NCBI GenBank assembly: GCA_033085395.1
Contig: JANQBS010000189.1
Location: 1 to 64,000 of the forward strand
Reading direction: 5' to 3'
Length of the DNA: 64,000 nt
Source: Xanthoparmelia taractica
Lineage: Eukaryota; Ascomycota; Lecanoromycetes; Lecanorales; Parmeliaceae
Part shown: in pieces, positions 38,003 to 50,100 of the stretch
Layout: the number at the start of each line of letters is the position of its first letter
How positions within the stretch are numbered: position 1 is the first letter of the stretch
Program-made: the position numbers and the translations under genes
The notes under the pieces: model-generated
Seen by the model: the letters and a program-made list of their open reading frames with translations, nothing else
What the model was told of the DNA's origin: nothing
The model's database searches: none

Positions 38003-39388
38003 GATGGATGTTTGTGGAGCGGAAATGGAGGGTTCAGATGCGTGCTTTGGGAAGAGAGGGATAGGAGGGTGAAGAGAATGGGGAGAGACTATCTTGAGGG
38101 TGTGTTGGGGGTGAGACCCAATCGGGAAGACTTCTTTGTCGGGTTTCGGTGTTTGTCTTTTTTTTTTGCTGGTGGGTTTTCCTGTCAGCGTTTCTCTTTT
38201 CGTGCTTTTACGCCGGTGCCCCCCTGAGGCGTCGCCAGCCAGCTGTTCCAAACGAATTTGAGCGGCTGCTGCTGCTGCTGCTGCTGCTATCCGGGCAACC
38301 AAGATGTATTCGGCAAACGTACCGGGCAGCTTTTTTTGCCCCGCAGAGCCCAGCGGCCAATTAATCAAAATGGGAATCTTGCCGGTGAATCAACTTTTTT
38401 TTGGTGAACTCGGTGAATGGATGGTGCGTGGGATGGTTTATTTTGATAGAGGTATCTGACGAAGGCACATGGCATTATTATATGTACATTCAACCTGGCT
38501 GTGTGCCATGCTTTTTTCCCCCAAAAGCCTTGTCTGTGCGGTGCCCTATTCTAGTGGACGATTTCTCGTGCGGGGAAAAAAGTAGTTGTGGGCATTGGAA
38601 AACACGGCTACGTAATTAGGGCTAGCTTATCGGGTTTTTTCTTTTATGCGCGTGGATAAGCGTGCATTAATAGCTTATCTTTTTTCCTCTAGCGTCCCTT
38701 TTTCATTGGCATCATCATATTGCTGACATCTCATTGTCGTTGGAGATGGTGAGGATGGATGGATGGGCATGGTTGCTAGTTCACTGCGTCTTAATGGATA
38801 TTACTTTGTGAGTATAGGCATGTATGTCTTTACGAACGACGAGTGGAACTGTGTATGGGTTAGAAAGGAAGGAAGCGTGAGGGAGGTATCATCTACTGTT
38901 TCCTACAGTTTGATTCCTTTTCAATCGGCCTTACATTTGCTGAATGTTCCTCGAGTTCGTCTTATTGGTCTGCGCGAATCTTGATCATAAGTACTGTGTT
39001 CTTTTTCCGATTTTCTTTGCTCTGCGATCACCGACTTTTTGCGACTCGGGCCATCAGAACCTCGATGAGTCTCGTATTATTGGGGACAATGTTGTCCAAG
39101 GCTTTCATTACAGTACACGTGAGCAACGAGCTCTTAGTTTAGAGGTGTCGTCGTCGTCGTTTCTGCAAGATCAATTTGCTCGCGTTTCTTGGCAGCTAAG
39201 CCCTTTGTGGAATATTCTCATTATAGGCAATTGTAGCACTCACTCAATTAATTATAGTTGCATTTTCATGCCTACAAAAATGACCCACCCCCCCTCTCCC
39301 TCCATGATGTTCATACCATCAATCCACCCAGCATCTTTACCTCCCCTTCCTTCCTCACCTCCCTCAATCCCAAAGCAATATCAAGACA
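38003..39388. other. divergent intergenic region
   Basis: About 1.4 kb between the carrier start and the hypothetical gene on the plus strand. It includes the CTG repeat at 38265-38288 in the carrier's upstream region and several T-rich runs. No gene is supported. Confidence 0.5.
38265..38288. repeat. CTG/CAG trinucleotide microsatellite
   Basis: Eight tandem GCT triplets, 260 bp upstream of the carrier ATG. On the minus strand it would encode polyalanine if an upstream start were used, which I consider unlikely. Confidence 0.85.
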
Positions 39389-40264
39389 ATGGAGCCTCCT
39401 CACCCTTACTGGGCCCACCACGACCACTCCGACGAACATCTCAACCTCCTCTTCGCACCCTACCCCCAAGAATCCGAACCGCCACCACCACACCCTTACT
39501 GGGCCGACCACGACCGCGACCGCTCCGATGAGCATTTGAACCTCGTTTACCCCACCGTCCGCGAGCTACGCTCCTTCTACCCACCTTCACCCGATGATTC
39601 CGGCTACTTCAGCCCGTCGGAAACGCGAAGGCGAACCAGGAGACGGAAACTCCGCGTCGTCAACACTACGCCTCTTCCTGCTGGCCCTTCTCCGCCGGCG
39701 GCAGTGACGACAACATCACTACTCTTTGCAGAGCAGGAGGAGGACGAGGACGATGAGAGTCGGAACTTTCTCTCTCGGGATTTGAGCTCGGGTTGGTCCG
39801 CTTCTTCTTCGTCGGCGGATTCGACGTCCACTATCGTCCGGGTTAAGACTGAGGAGAAGGATCAGCAGAAGAAAAAGACGGAGAAGAGATACCGAGAGCA
39901 TCCATCCACGAAGCATGGTAACAATAACATCTGCACCCGGGCCCTGCGGAGAGCGGCGCAAAAGTGCATCGGCAAGAAGGTTTTGGCGGCTAAGAGGAAG
40001 ATGATGAAGAACATCAGCCGGAGCACTGCTGGCTCGGTCGGGGGCCGGTTTGCTTTTGGAACTGGACCCGGAACTGGAACCGGATTTGGGGAAACGGATG
40101 GCGCCTCCCAGGAGGAGAAACCGACAGCTGGGAGTGGGAGTAAGAAGGGGGTTTCCGAGCGGTGGGTGCGGGTGGGTGTGTTGGAGAGGATCAAGAGGAC
40201 GCTGTTGCGGAAGCATGGGCCGCTGGGGTTGAAGAGGGCTGAGGTTAGGTTTCCGTTGGATTGA
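39389..40264 (+). CDS. hypothetical basic protein with duplicated N-terminal motif
   Basis: Single open frame of 291 residues that I do not recognise. Two near-identical units begin the protein: HPYWAHHDHSDEHLNLLF and HPYWADHDRDRSDEHLNLVY, joined by a Pro/Glu-rich linker. The duplication is visible in the DNA too. A Ser/Asp/Glu-rich middle follows, then a Lys/Arg-rich segment (RALRRAAQKCIGKKVLAAKRKMMKN), a Gly/Thr run, and a basic C-terminus (RIKRTLLRKHGPLGLKRAE). No signal peptide or membrane helix is visible; nuclear location is possible given the basic stretches. It is GC-rich and uninterrupted over 876 bp, which favours a real gene. Confidence 0.6.
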   Translation: MEPPHPYWAHHDHSDEHLNLLFAPYPQESEPPPPHPYWADHDRDRSDEHLNLVYPTVRELRSFYPPSPDDSGYFSPSETRRRTRRRKLRVVNTTPLPAGPSPPAAVTTTSLLFAEQEEDEDDESRNFLSRDLSSGWSASSSSADSTSTIVRVKTEEKDQQKKKTEKRYREHPSTKHGNNNICTRALRRAAQKCIGKKVLAAKRKMMKNISRSTAGSVGGRFAFGTGPGTGTGFGETDGASQEEKPTAGSGSKKGVSERWVRVGVLERIKRTLLRKHGPLGLKRAEVRFPLD

Positions 40265-40949
40265 TTGAGAGAGATGTGGATGGATGGGTGGGATGGGGAA
40301 TCATGTCTTTGGTTTTTGGACTTTGGTACGGCGCAAGTACCGTTTTTGGCTACCTTTTTCTCCCGCCACCTTCCCTGGTGCCTGCTTGCCTGTCTGACCG
40401 ATCGGTGGGCAGGTAGGTAGGTAGGTAGGTAGATAGGCAGGTAGGTGACTTGACTTGGTACCGCCGTCCGTTGCTTACCTTACCGTATCGTATGGGAGAG
40501 AGAATATACAGAGTACTTTACCCATGTACTTGTGTCTTCTCGGTATAGATATACCATCTATAGTATTAATGATATGACTTGTATATTAACCTCGACCCAC
40601 TCTCTGTCCTTCCTTTGTGCGTGATACCATCACCATCACCAACACCATTACCACCATCACCACTACCACAGCCACCCGTTGCTAGCACGCCTCAGCTGCA
40701 GTCAGAAGTTTTTCAAATAGCTCACTGCACGAGATGCTTGATAGATGGCAGGACGTGTTTGCTTTTGAATTTTTTGATTTCTTTGGGTGATATGGTAGCT
40801 TGTAACCAAGCTGGAAACCCGTGGCTGGGGCTATTTTTGTTGTTGTTGGTGTTGTTCATCATGATCAAGTGTGTTTCATTCCTTCATTCCGTGCAAGGAT
40901 ATTAATGGGGTTATTTTGATATCTTTATTTTTCCAATATCACAGCTCTT
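40265..40949. repeat. convergent intergenic region with (GGTA)n and CACCAT repeats
   Basis: About 690 bp between convergent genes. It holds a (ggta)n tetranucleotide run at about 40411-40446 and a CAC/CAT-rich stretch at about 40629-40675. I see no gene. Confidence 0.6.
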
Positions 40950-43117
40950 TTAAAATACCAACACTGCTCCCGCTATTAACCCAAACAGATATCTCGCATC
41001 CCAGCACCTGGATCTCCCCCCCACCGCCTCACCCAAAAACCACACCACCCCCGTCCCCGTCCCGTTCGGTCCCCTACCAAGCCCACCGGCTATATAAGGC
41101 GCCAACCCCTCCGTACTCGTCCCGCCCACCACCGCTTGCGTCGCGCTCGGTGCCAACGAAACAGTAGTCCCGCCTACGATAGCCATCCCTCCTCCGGCCG
41201 GCATCGTACCGCCTGCCACGATCTCGCCGCCGGGCGTGAGCGTTTGATTGTCTATGATGTACTGGCCTTGCGCGTTGGGTGTTATTGTTTGCGTGCCCAG
41301 TGTGATGGGTGGAGGTGTGGTTGTTGTTGCTGTTGGGGTAAGAGTTGAAGAGGGCAGGTGTAGTGTTGTGGTGCTCGAGCCTATAATCAGCACGGGATGG
41401 ATGCCTGATGTTTGCAGTACGATGGGCGTTGTGGAGGCGCCGGAGCCGAGGATCAGAGGTGTGATGGGTGAGAGGGTCTGGCCGGCGATCATGAACTGGG
41501 ACTGTGAGTTTGTGGTGAGGGTGTGCCCTTCTACAACTACCGGGGTGGGCTTTTGTGTGTTGTCGAGGATTTGTGGTGAGACGACTGCTGAGCCTTGAGC
41601 GTTGGTCGATGTGATGATGACGCCGGGTGCTTGGGAGGTTGTGACGAGGACGCTGCCTTGGGCGTTTGTAGAGCTGATGATGACGTTTGCTACAGCATTG
41701 ACTGCGGCTGCTGGGACGGCGGTGGCAGCTTGGTTGCCGAGACCTGGGATGGGCAAAATAGCGGCATTATTGGAATTTCCTTCTGCTGAAGAGGATGAGT
41801 TTGCTGCTTGATTGGGCGAAGAGGCGACACTGGAGCTTCCCTTTTGTGGAGAAGCAGGATTCGCGGCGGGCACATTCGAAGAGCCTATATTGTCGTTTCC
41901 TGCTTGATTTGGTGAAGTGCCATCGTTGGAGTTTGCCTTCTCTGGAGCTGGGTTTGATGCTGGCGTGTTTAAACCGGCTTTATCGTCGCTTGCGCCTTGA
42001 TTGGGTGATGGGGCCGGCGCTACTGCGATGGGCGAGCTTGGACCATGAGATGGCGTCTCTGCTACAGCAGCTGGCTTCTTGATTCCGAAAGGATTCGCAA
42101 AGATCTGAGACGCTTCCGCTGCTTGAGGCCCAGCTTTCGTTGGTTCCTTGACTGCTACTGCTGCGGGAACCTCTTTCGACGGAGCCGCTTTGGGCGCCGG
42201 TGTTGCACTATCTTCGTCTCCGGCCTCGGTGGATGTAGATGTTGCGGTGAGATATAATGCCGTGTTCAAGACGGAGGCTGGAGCGTCCCATGCTCCAACG
42301 GGTGTGCAATTCCAAGCCCCCATGTCGGGCATGAGGGGTTGAATCAAGGGTGCATAACCACCGTCGTAGGACCAGACAGCATCCCACGTTGAGCCCTTAG
42401 GATCTAATGCTAGGGAGCTTGCGCTTATGTTTTGGATAGAATCAGGTATAGGTGGATGTGATGGGTAGGCGAAGACTGGTGAGTCATTCTTGAACGGGCT
42501 TGGGTTGTCGAAGGCTGGGGCGCATGGGTAATTCAGGCATGTTGCGACTCCAGCAATTGTTGTGGGGAGAGTGCCGCAGAAGGTATAACTAGAGGGATAA
42601 TCCTTATAAAGGATGGATGGGAAACTTCTGTCATCCGAGTCAGTCTATGGGATCAGTATGCTGGATCGAATGGGGCTCACAATATCTCAGTCCTACTCGT
42701 AGTACCAAATTGGAGGACGACGGATGTCGTTTTCGTGGTTGGGAGAGGAGTATAATCTTTCAAGTCCACCTCTGTATTGGTTATCGTTTCGATTCTAGTG
42801 CTGTTGTTTTTCTTGTTGACCACATGGACCAGTGTTTCTGCCGTTATCGTTGCAGTAACCGTTCTACCGGTCCAGGTAATGGAACCAAGTGGTCCGATAT
42901 TGCGCGAACAATTAGCCGGGCAACCTGTAGTTCCTGCTACGTTTGAGGACGCTGTCCTTGTTGAGTTTGCAAAGGTTGCTGCCATGATCAGTCCCTGTCT
43001 CTGGTATCAATCTGCTTTTCGCGACCTACTTGGGTATTGGACTGTGGTCGCTATGCTGAAAGGTATGGTAACAATGAGACTGCAGGCTAAAGCAAAAGGA
43101 GAGAAAATAGCGAACAT
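40950..43117 (-). CDS. secreted Ser/Thr/Ala-rich protein, probably GPI-anchored
   Basis: Exons 43117-43030, 42978-42681 and 42627-40950 join in frame to about 687 residues. The first exon encodes a signal peptide (MFAIFSPFALACSLIVTIPF). The N-terminal ectodomain has several Cys (GCPANC, TFCGTL, CLNYPC, WNCTP) and N-glycosylation sites. The central part is Ala/Pro/Ser/Asn-rich with SPNQ repeats. The C-terminal part repeats a beta-strand-like unit: EGHTLTTNSQSQFMIAGQTL, then GTQTITPNAQGQYIIDNQTL, as in fungal cell-wall proteins. The extreme C-terminus is a short hydrophobic tail (YLFGLIAGAVLVF) fitting a GPI signal. Cell-wall or surface location is inferred; no enzyme motif is seen. Intron 1 has a CTGAT branch site. 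Confidence 0.8.
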
Positions 43118-45350
43118 GGCGACTATAGGCTTGCAGTAACGACAGGAAAATACTCTACGAATTCTTCAAAAAAGAAAGATCAAGAGCTTACAACGGCGAC
43201 GAGGTCAGGACTCAGCCTACCTTATGAAGTTATGAGCGATCTTTGGAAGGATCGATCATCTTTACAACAAGGATAATTAGACATCACATGCTACGGTGCT
43301 ACCATGAGCCGGAAAGGACTGATCGGCTATACATAACTTGTGATTGGATAAGGGATTGTTTTAGTGAGTATAAGCACTTGTCCATGGTGCGACGGAGGAA
43401 GAAGCTTGTCAAGTCCTACCGCTGCCACCATTGAGGCTGAGTCTGGTAATCCCAAAACAAGCATCGTGCACGGCAGAACGGTAGGGTACTTCTACCCTAC
43501 GAGCTTGGTGTTGAAGTATGTGAAGGATGAAAAGAGGTCCAATTGGTTGGCTTCTATTATATCTGCACTAAAAATTCCTAGGTGATGGCTAGAAGTAGCT
43601 CTAATCCTATTCGAGGATAGATCAAGGACTGATCCACCTAGCCCTGAATTAGCCCTAAATCTCTGAATTTAGCTAGTTCAAGGCTTCATCAGCGCTAGGT
43701 GGCCGGGCAAGGGTTTTCGGAGAAGACTTCTTCAAGCACTTTGTAGCCTACCTGGAGCAAGAAAGCAGTCAATCTCACTGTATGTCCATTCTTTCGTGAC
43801 AAGCTCGTTGCGTCCTTGTAATGTAGAAACTTTACTCGGATAGGGTGTATCGTGTGCGCACACGGCGTCATAAACGGATCAGGCCATGTTAAGGCGCCTG
43901 ATTGCGCATTCAAGCCAATGATTTAGCCAAGAGCGATATGAGCAAGGGAAAGGCAGCAGAGTTCAAGGAATTAAGTAGCAGCATTCAACATGTCTAGGCG
44001 GCTGCAAAGCCCCAACGTAGGCAATTAAAGCCGGGCCCGAGGCAGCCGGCCCAGCCGCTGCTCACTTGCGAGGCTCGAAGCGGAAGATGCATGTTTCGTG
44101 ATCAAGTCTGGAGAGAAAGACTGGCCGTAATGCTCTCGGACTGTTGTCAGCCGCCGATGGACCTCAGCTTCGTGTCGAAGATGTTACGAAGGTCAAGACT
44201 GTTCCCTCGGCCATTTCCGTGCAGTCGTACGGCGCTAGCGTGACCTTGAAAAGGGCCTCCCGAGTACCCTGTATCCCCAGCGGAGAAAAGATCGGTATCT
44301 CGGCTTCGTCGCAGCTGTTCGTTTAGGAGTATCCGAAGTTTTTCGCAACCGAGATGATGTCGATCGCCCTGGTACCCTTTCTTGTAGTGGTTGGATATAT
44401 CGGATAATAATGTTTCAGCGGTCCTCCTTGAACTATTTCTTGAAGATAGAGTTGCGTCTCTGATCTTTGTGGACGAAGAATCCGCTTTCATTAGAGGACG
44501 GGACCGCCGATTCTATGGCAGCTTGACATAGAGCGTGAGTGCTGGGATGAGACCATTCATCGTCACCTCTGGGAGGAAGATACTGGCCGCCTTTGGAGGC
44601 AGGGTTAAACTTTGGACGACAGGTAGCTTTCCCGGTGAGGGGAGACGACTACTAACATGAACCGTATGTTGACTGTGAGGTATGAGAACTTGCTGATTGA
44701 CGTCCAATAGATCGTCCTTTCTTCAAAGGCTTGTTGGGTCTCTTCGGTCTTGATGTCAGCCATTTCACAATGCCCAATATGTCATTGTGCCAATGATCCC
44801 AGATCTTGGCTCCTTGTAGCATAGCGAGGGCAGAATTGATTGCTGGTGCAGTGAAAGCCAATGACTGTGTAGATGCGGACTGGATTTGCCCGTACGATAC
44901 AACAGTATTAAGGGCCCTTTCCCGTGATATCAATCGCTCCGGTGGGAGCATTGTCTGCCCAGGTCTACGTTCTCTAGTCTCAGTGATACCATTGGTTCCG
45001 CCGTTAGCTCTAGCGACTTGCTTTGAATGATGATTCTTTGGTTCCGATTCCAAAGAAAAGAAAGATTGTTGTTTGAAATGAATGTTTTGGTTGTGACTAC
45101 ATATATAAGAGAATCAGGTCCTATCGATCGTTCAACCGGGGATCATAGCCCATCAAACGGTGCGCAGTACTGGTCAGTAGAAACCATGATGATTTATGTT
45201 GAGGGAGCCATGGGTATGAGCCCTCGTGGCTAATAAAGAGTTGTGGCTAGCAAAGAAGCATGCTATACACGGCTGTATGTATAGGAGGATACTTGGCTAT
45301 ATGTATGTAAAGCACCAAACCATTCTGACGATGAAATTGTGGTTCGAGGG
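43118..45350. other. gene-poor region
   Basis: About 2.2 kb upstream of the secreted-protein gene. It contains short open frames on both strands without domain motifs, of which 44652-45053 (minus, 133 codons, no recognised family) is the longest. Part of it may be old transposon debris. I cannot support a gene here. Confidence 0.4.
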
Positions 45351-45989
45351 TCACTCCACTTCTTCCGCAATCTCGCTGACCTTGAAAGTCGGATGCTTCG
45401 GAATCTTCAACCCACCCTGCACGAGCTTCTGCACCCAAGGAACACCTTTACTCCACCAACAATGCCTCTCTGGCGCCAACCAATCCTTTTCCGAGTCCTC
45501 TCGATCTACCGTTCCCAACACCGTATCAAAGATATCAGGAAACCCTTCCACCATTGGAAAAATCGCATACGTTAGATTAGTGCCGCAGTGCCCACAAAAC
45601 GTCCTCGTGCGTTTCGGCGAGCTGCCAAAGAACTTCAACGCAGTACCTTGAGCACCGGATCCATCTGCCCGAAGCACCTCCATCGCGGGACGCCATGGCC
45701 CGTCGTTGGATTTGGTTTTGGGAGACGTGGGATCGAACGGAGGAGCAGGACGGGTGGACACGCTAATCATTTCTGCAGGAACACATATCCATGTTGGGAG
45801 GATGGGGCCGGTGGCGGTGCGGCAGTCGTTACAGTGGTCGGTTGCTACCATGGGAAGGCGAACTTCGTTGTTGGGAGTAGAAAACGGGTTGAGTGGTCGA
45901 GAGGAGAGCGGGGGGGTATCGATTCTGTAACGCACTGCTTGGCAATTGCAACCACCGTGGATGGTAAAAATGTGCTCGGGTAAAGGCAT
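45351..45989 (-). CDS. GFA/CENP-V domain protein
   Basis: Single-exon frame of 212 residues. It shows the zinc-binding pattern of the GFA (glutathione-dependent formaldehyde-activating, CENP-V) fold: GGCNCQAVRY near the start, DHCNDCRTATG about 40 residues later, and TFCGHCGTNLTY in the middle. These provide the Cys ligands for two zinc ions. The C-terminus has the usual family end with Trp-rich segment (HCWWSKGVPWVQ). GFA proteins bind S-hydroxymethyl adducts or unknown thiols; most fungal members are uncharacterised. It lies next to the transposon-rich island but is intact. Confidence 0.88.
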   Translation of the reverse strand: MPLPEHIFTIHGGCNCQAVRYRIDTPPLSSRPLNPFSTPNNEVRLPMVATDHCNDCRTATGPILPTWICVPAEMISVSTRPAPPFDPTSPKTKSNDGPWRPAMEVLRADGSGAQGTALKFFGSSPKRTRTFCGHCGTNLTYAIFPMVEGFPDIFDTVLGTVDREDSEKDWLAPERHCWWSKGVPWVQKLVQGGLKIPKHPTFKVSEIAEEVE

Positions 45990-46820
45990 GCTGAGTGTGG
46001 GATATTGTAGGGAGATGGTGTATTCTTTCGCCGCTCTTGTGTTTGCTGCTGGGCGCGGGGTAATGACTGCCCCGGGCGTCGAGCTTACGGAAGAAAAAGA
46101 CTACAGTTGTTGTGTGTTGCAATCTCGCGCGATGCTCAGGTAAGATGAGGATCCCGGTGGAGGTATGTTGATGAAATTGAAAGGTAATCAAGTTGAAGGA
46201 CCTTAAGTAATGCATCAACGAAGGGAGATAATTCTGAAAGCCTAATTCCGTCTGCAGCCTTCTATATCTAGGTACGAGTGCATGATGCCGGACTCGTCCG
46301 TCACTGGCGCACGCATAACGCTAGCGATCCTCCCTCGGGCCTCCAATCAGATAATGAAGTAGTGTATAGCTATTGGGCGGCACTGGGCCGCTTGAAGTTC
46401 AAAATCAAGTGGTATATGAGTGCTGCTTATTGGTGTTGGCAAGGCATATTATCATCGGTCACTCAGAGAGTGTAATTTCAGTGCTACAGAGGATGCCAAG
46501 GTCCTAAAAGCCTTGAGACTCGTCTTCACACAGGTAACAAGGTATCTGATCTTGTACTCCACCCATCCATGTGTTCATGGCCCACACACATACACACAGC
46601 AGTCTGACAGGAGATCTACCGTGTCAAATACGGAGACAGCCGTCTGCATGGGAAATCACAGACCTTCAAGCCACGAGCTTCCATTCATTGCATTGCATCT
46701 CAAAGAAGAGGCATACTTAAGAAAGACTTGAGCTCGAGCCAAACTTACGGATGAACAGCTGGCTTCTGCTGATCCGCCAACTCAAAGTCCTGCATGTCGT
46801 ATTCCGTCTGACCCGCATAC

Positions 46821-46983
46821 TGTTGGAATTCAGCCAATAGGAGGCCGTTTACGCCGCAAGCTGACTAAGCGTCTTAGCGTAGTCTTGGCGTTTCTCCATC
46901 CCCTAGCTAGATAGTCCGTCTCTCCTATTCAATCAAGCAATCAATTTATGCTTCATGAGACCACTCAATCCTCCAATTCAATA
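46821..46983 (+). repeat. copia 5' LTR
   Basis: 163 bp beginning TGTTGGAATT and ending AATTCAATA, imperfect inverted ends. It matches 52016-52178 except at two C/T positions. Confidence 0.95.
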
Positions 46984-46995
46984 GGTTATGAGCCC
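46984..46995 (+). other. primer-binding site, complementary to initiator tRNA-Met anticodon arm
   Basis: GGTTATGAGCCC directly follows the 5' LTR. It is complementary to the anticodon stem-loop of eukaryotic initiator tRNA-Met (GGGCUCAUAACC), as in Drosophila copia and yeast Ty5, which use a half-tRNA primer rather than the tRNA 3' end. Confidence 0.75.
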
Positions 46996-47148
46996 GGAAT
47001 TCCACACCTGTGGTCTTATTATCATTAACTGAGGAACAGACACCCAATTAATGACTGACTGCGTGTGGGGAACAGATACCTGAATACCCCTGAACACCTA
47101 GTCTTTTGTGGGAGTTAAACGAGGATTTCCACAACATCTGGCCTCAAT

Positions 47149-50100
47149 ATGGCTACAACACAGCCGTTCAACATGCAGGCGAACGCGTTGACATAGATCT
47201 GGAACTTTCCCAAGCTCAAAGGGCAGGAAAACTATCAACCATGGTCCAAGAAGATAAGAAGTGCTCTTAAATACTGCGGTCTGTGGGAGGTAGTTGATCA
47301 AGGGATTGAAGTCTTCCCCAAGAACCTACCTGATGACCCAGCACCTACGAATGCACAAGCGTTAGCCTATCAAGCAGCCGTCCAAATGTGGAAGGATCAG
47401 AACAATCAAGCTTCGGAGCTTATTTACTCAATGTGTGATGAGAAACCAGCAGAAGTAATTGAGGATGATGATATGGCTGTAAACCGATGGATCAAGCTGC
47501 AGACGAACTACTCGGACTCTGGCTTCGTCCTACGATTCACAAAATTGCAAGAGCTATGGACTATATCCCTTTCTACAAGTGAGAACTCAATCGAGACCTA
47601 CATCGCCAATATTCGAACGAAATCTAAGGATCTCAAGCGAATGGGAGCGTCAATCGAGGATTGGATCCTGGTGGCCTTGTTGCTGAACAATTTGGACTTG
47701 AAATACAAGGACTTCGTACACCGCTTGGTCACTCAACTCGATGATATGCCCGACTTTGATAAGATAGTCACGCTTCTTCACGAAGAAGATCGACTGCTCA
47801 AACGAGATATCAAGGAGCAGGCTATGGCCGCTTCTATGAAGAGATTCAAGGAACAAGAGAACAAGAACTCTAGATCCAACAATGACTCAGGCCGTGGGGG
47901 GAGAACCTCCGGACGTGGCCGAGGAAACAACAACAGCAACATCAATGATCGAGCGTCGAAGAACCTCAATAGCAGCAACTATAAAGGGGATGGTGACGCT
48001 CCGAAGTGCTCAAAGTGCATCTCATTGATCAATGGGAAGAAGAAGAGACACTGGCCACTTGACTGCTGGACTCTACATCCAGAAAAGATGCCTGAAAGCC
48101 AAAAGAATAAGCCTAAGGCGAATGTGATCAATAGCGAGAGACCTGACGATTTTGTGGATAACAACAACAACACTCCTCATATTTCGGCCATGGCTCACTT
48201 GATTATATACGAAGCAGATATTGAAGGAGACGATAAGTACTAGGGCCTAGAGGCCGCCATTCCTACACCCAAATGTGATGGGGGAGCGGCACTCAAAGAG
48301 CCAGTATACTGCGTTCTCGATTAGAATCTAATTTTAATTTCTTCTCAGCAGAAGAAAGCGGAGACTGAGCCAACAACTCAACTCAATTTTAACGCGAATT
48401 TGGCTGGCGATGCTAGCCAGAAGACCTCTGGATCTCCACCTCTTTCTCCAAACTTCGAGAAAGAAATCTTTAAAGACCAAATCATTGATAAGGCTTCAAC
48501 TTAAATCCTAGCCTATGCGGCCAGGACTACTCCGCCCAGTATAACATACGATTGGATGATCGATTCGGGTTGTATCAATCACATGTACTTTGATAAGGAC
48601 GAGTTCACTGGGTACCAGCCGTATCGAGCGGGGATCTCAATCGCTGATGGAATCATCGTATGGACACAGGGCCGCGGTATAGTTGAGATGAAATGGCTAG
48701 TACCGGATGGAACTAGCAACGTAGTGAGCGTCAGTGACGTACTACATGTGCCAGCACTCATATGCGGGCTGTTCTCAATCAGTCAAGCAACTCAAAAAGA
48801 ATTCGCGATCTCGTTTAAAGGGGACGATTGTTACATCTTTCGGGATATCAAGCTCATTGGGAGTGCTCCTAAGATCAATAACACCTATATCCTCGGAGTT
48901 ACTCAGTCAACGGCTAGAATCGCAACGCTTATTCAGCAAAATATGAGAGCTCTAACGACTAGCCTGATCAACGAGGAAGCAGTGGAGCTCTGGCACCGAC
49001 GAATGGGCCATCTCAATGAAGCGGATCTCAAGCGGCTTGTCGATATGAGCAAAGGGATCACACTAACTCAGAAGCCCCATGTGAGGGCTATTTGCGAGGC
49101 CTGCACCAAGGCCAAATCATCTAGGAAAGTCTCAAAGAGAGTGCAACACGAAGTACTCGAGAAACTAGATAAAATCCATATAAATTTGAGTGGACCGTTC
49201 AATGTACCGTCCATCAACGGAGCGAAATACTACATGCTTCTCACTGACCAGGCGACTCTTCGCACCTAATGCTTCACATATCAGCGAAAGAACGAGACGT
49301 TCAAGCTTTTCCGCCAGTGAATAACTAAGGTTGAGACCCAGTCTAGCTGTAAGGTCAAGATCGTTCGTTTTGATAATGATACCGAGTTCATCAATAATGG
49401 ATTCAAACAACACTTCAAGGACTTCGGAATCATTTGTGAGCCTACTGTGGCCTACACATCAGAGCAAAATGACCTTAGCGAGGTCCAGAATCGAATTGTT
49501 ATAAACGGAGTCAGAGCGATACTGTTTGACTCCAAGCTAACACGCTACCTATGATCAGAACTTCTACACACCAAGGTCTATCAAAAGAATAGAAGTCCCA
49601 CATCACGTCTCAAAGGCGTCACACCTCACGAGGCTTGGACCGGCGAAAAACCGTTCCTTGGCCACATGCGAATCATTGATTGCGTGGCCTAGGTTCACAT
49701 CCCAAAGGAGAATCGAAAGAAGCTCGATAAGCGTAGCAAGAGATGCTACTTGATTGGCTATAAAGAAACCAATATCTTTCGAGTATGGAATCCAGCCACT
49801 CGTAGGGTCGAGCGAGCGTCCCATGTGGATTTTGATGAGTCACGAATAATGACCTCCGCCGTATCAGACACCGGCTATTGAATGGCCGAGGCCACCGGCG
49901 ATGACGTCGTATCAGACGTATTCGATGCAGGGGAGAATCAGACTGAGCACCTACATACGAATAACACTCACTCCAGTATCCCAAATATCGAGCACATTCG
50001 AAATATTCTAACAAAAGAATCAAGCACGGGGAACACGGAAGATATAGGAGTGTCCGATAAAGGAGATATCCAAGAGATACTTTCATCTGACCCAGAAACA

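Noticed and set aside
44652..45053. Minus-strand open frame of 133 codons, with shorter ones downstream
   Set aside because: No recognisable family and no convincing splice junctions to join the pieces; noted only as part of the gene-poor region.
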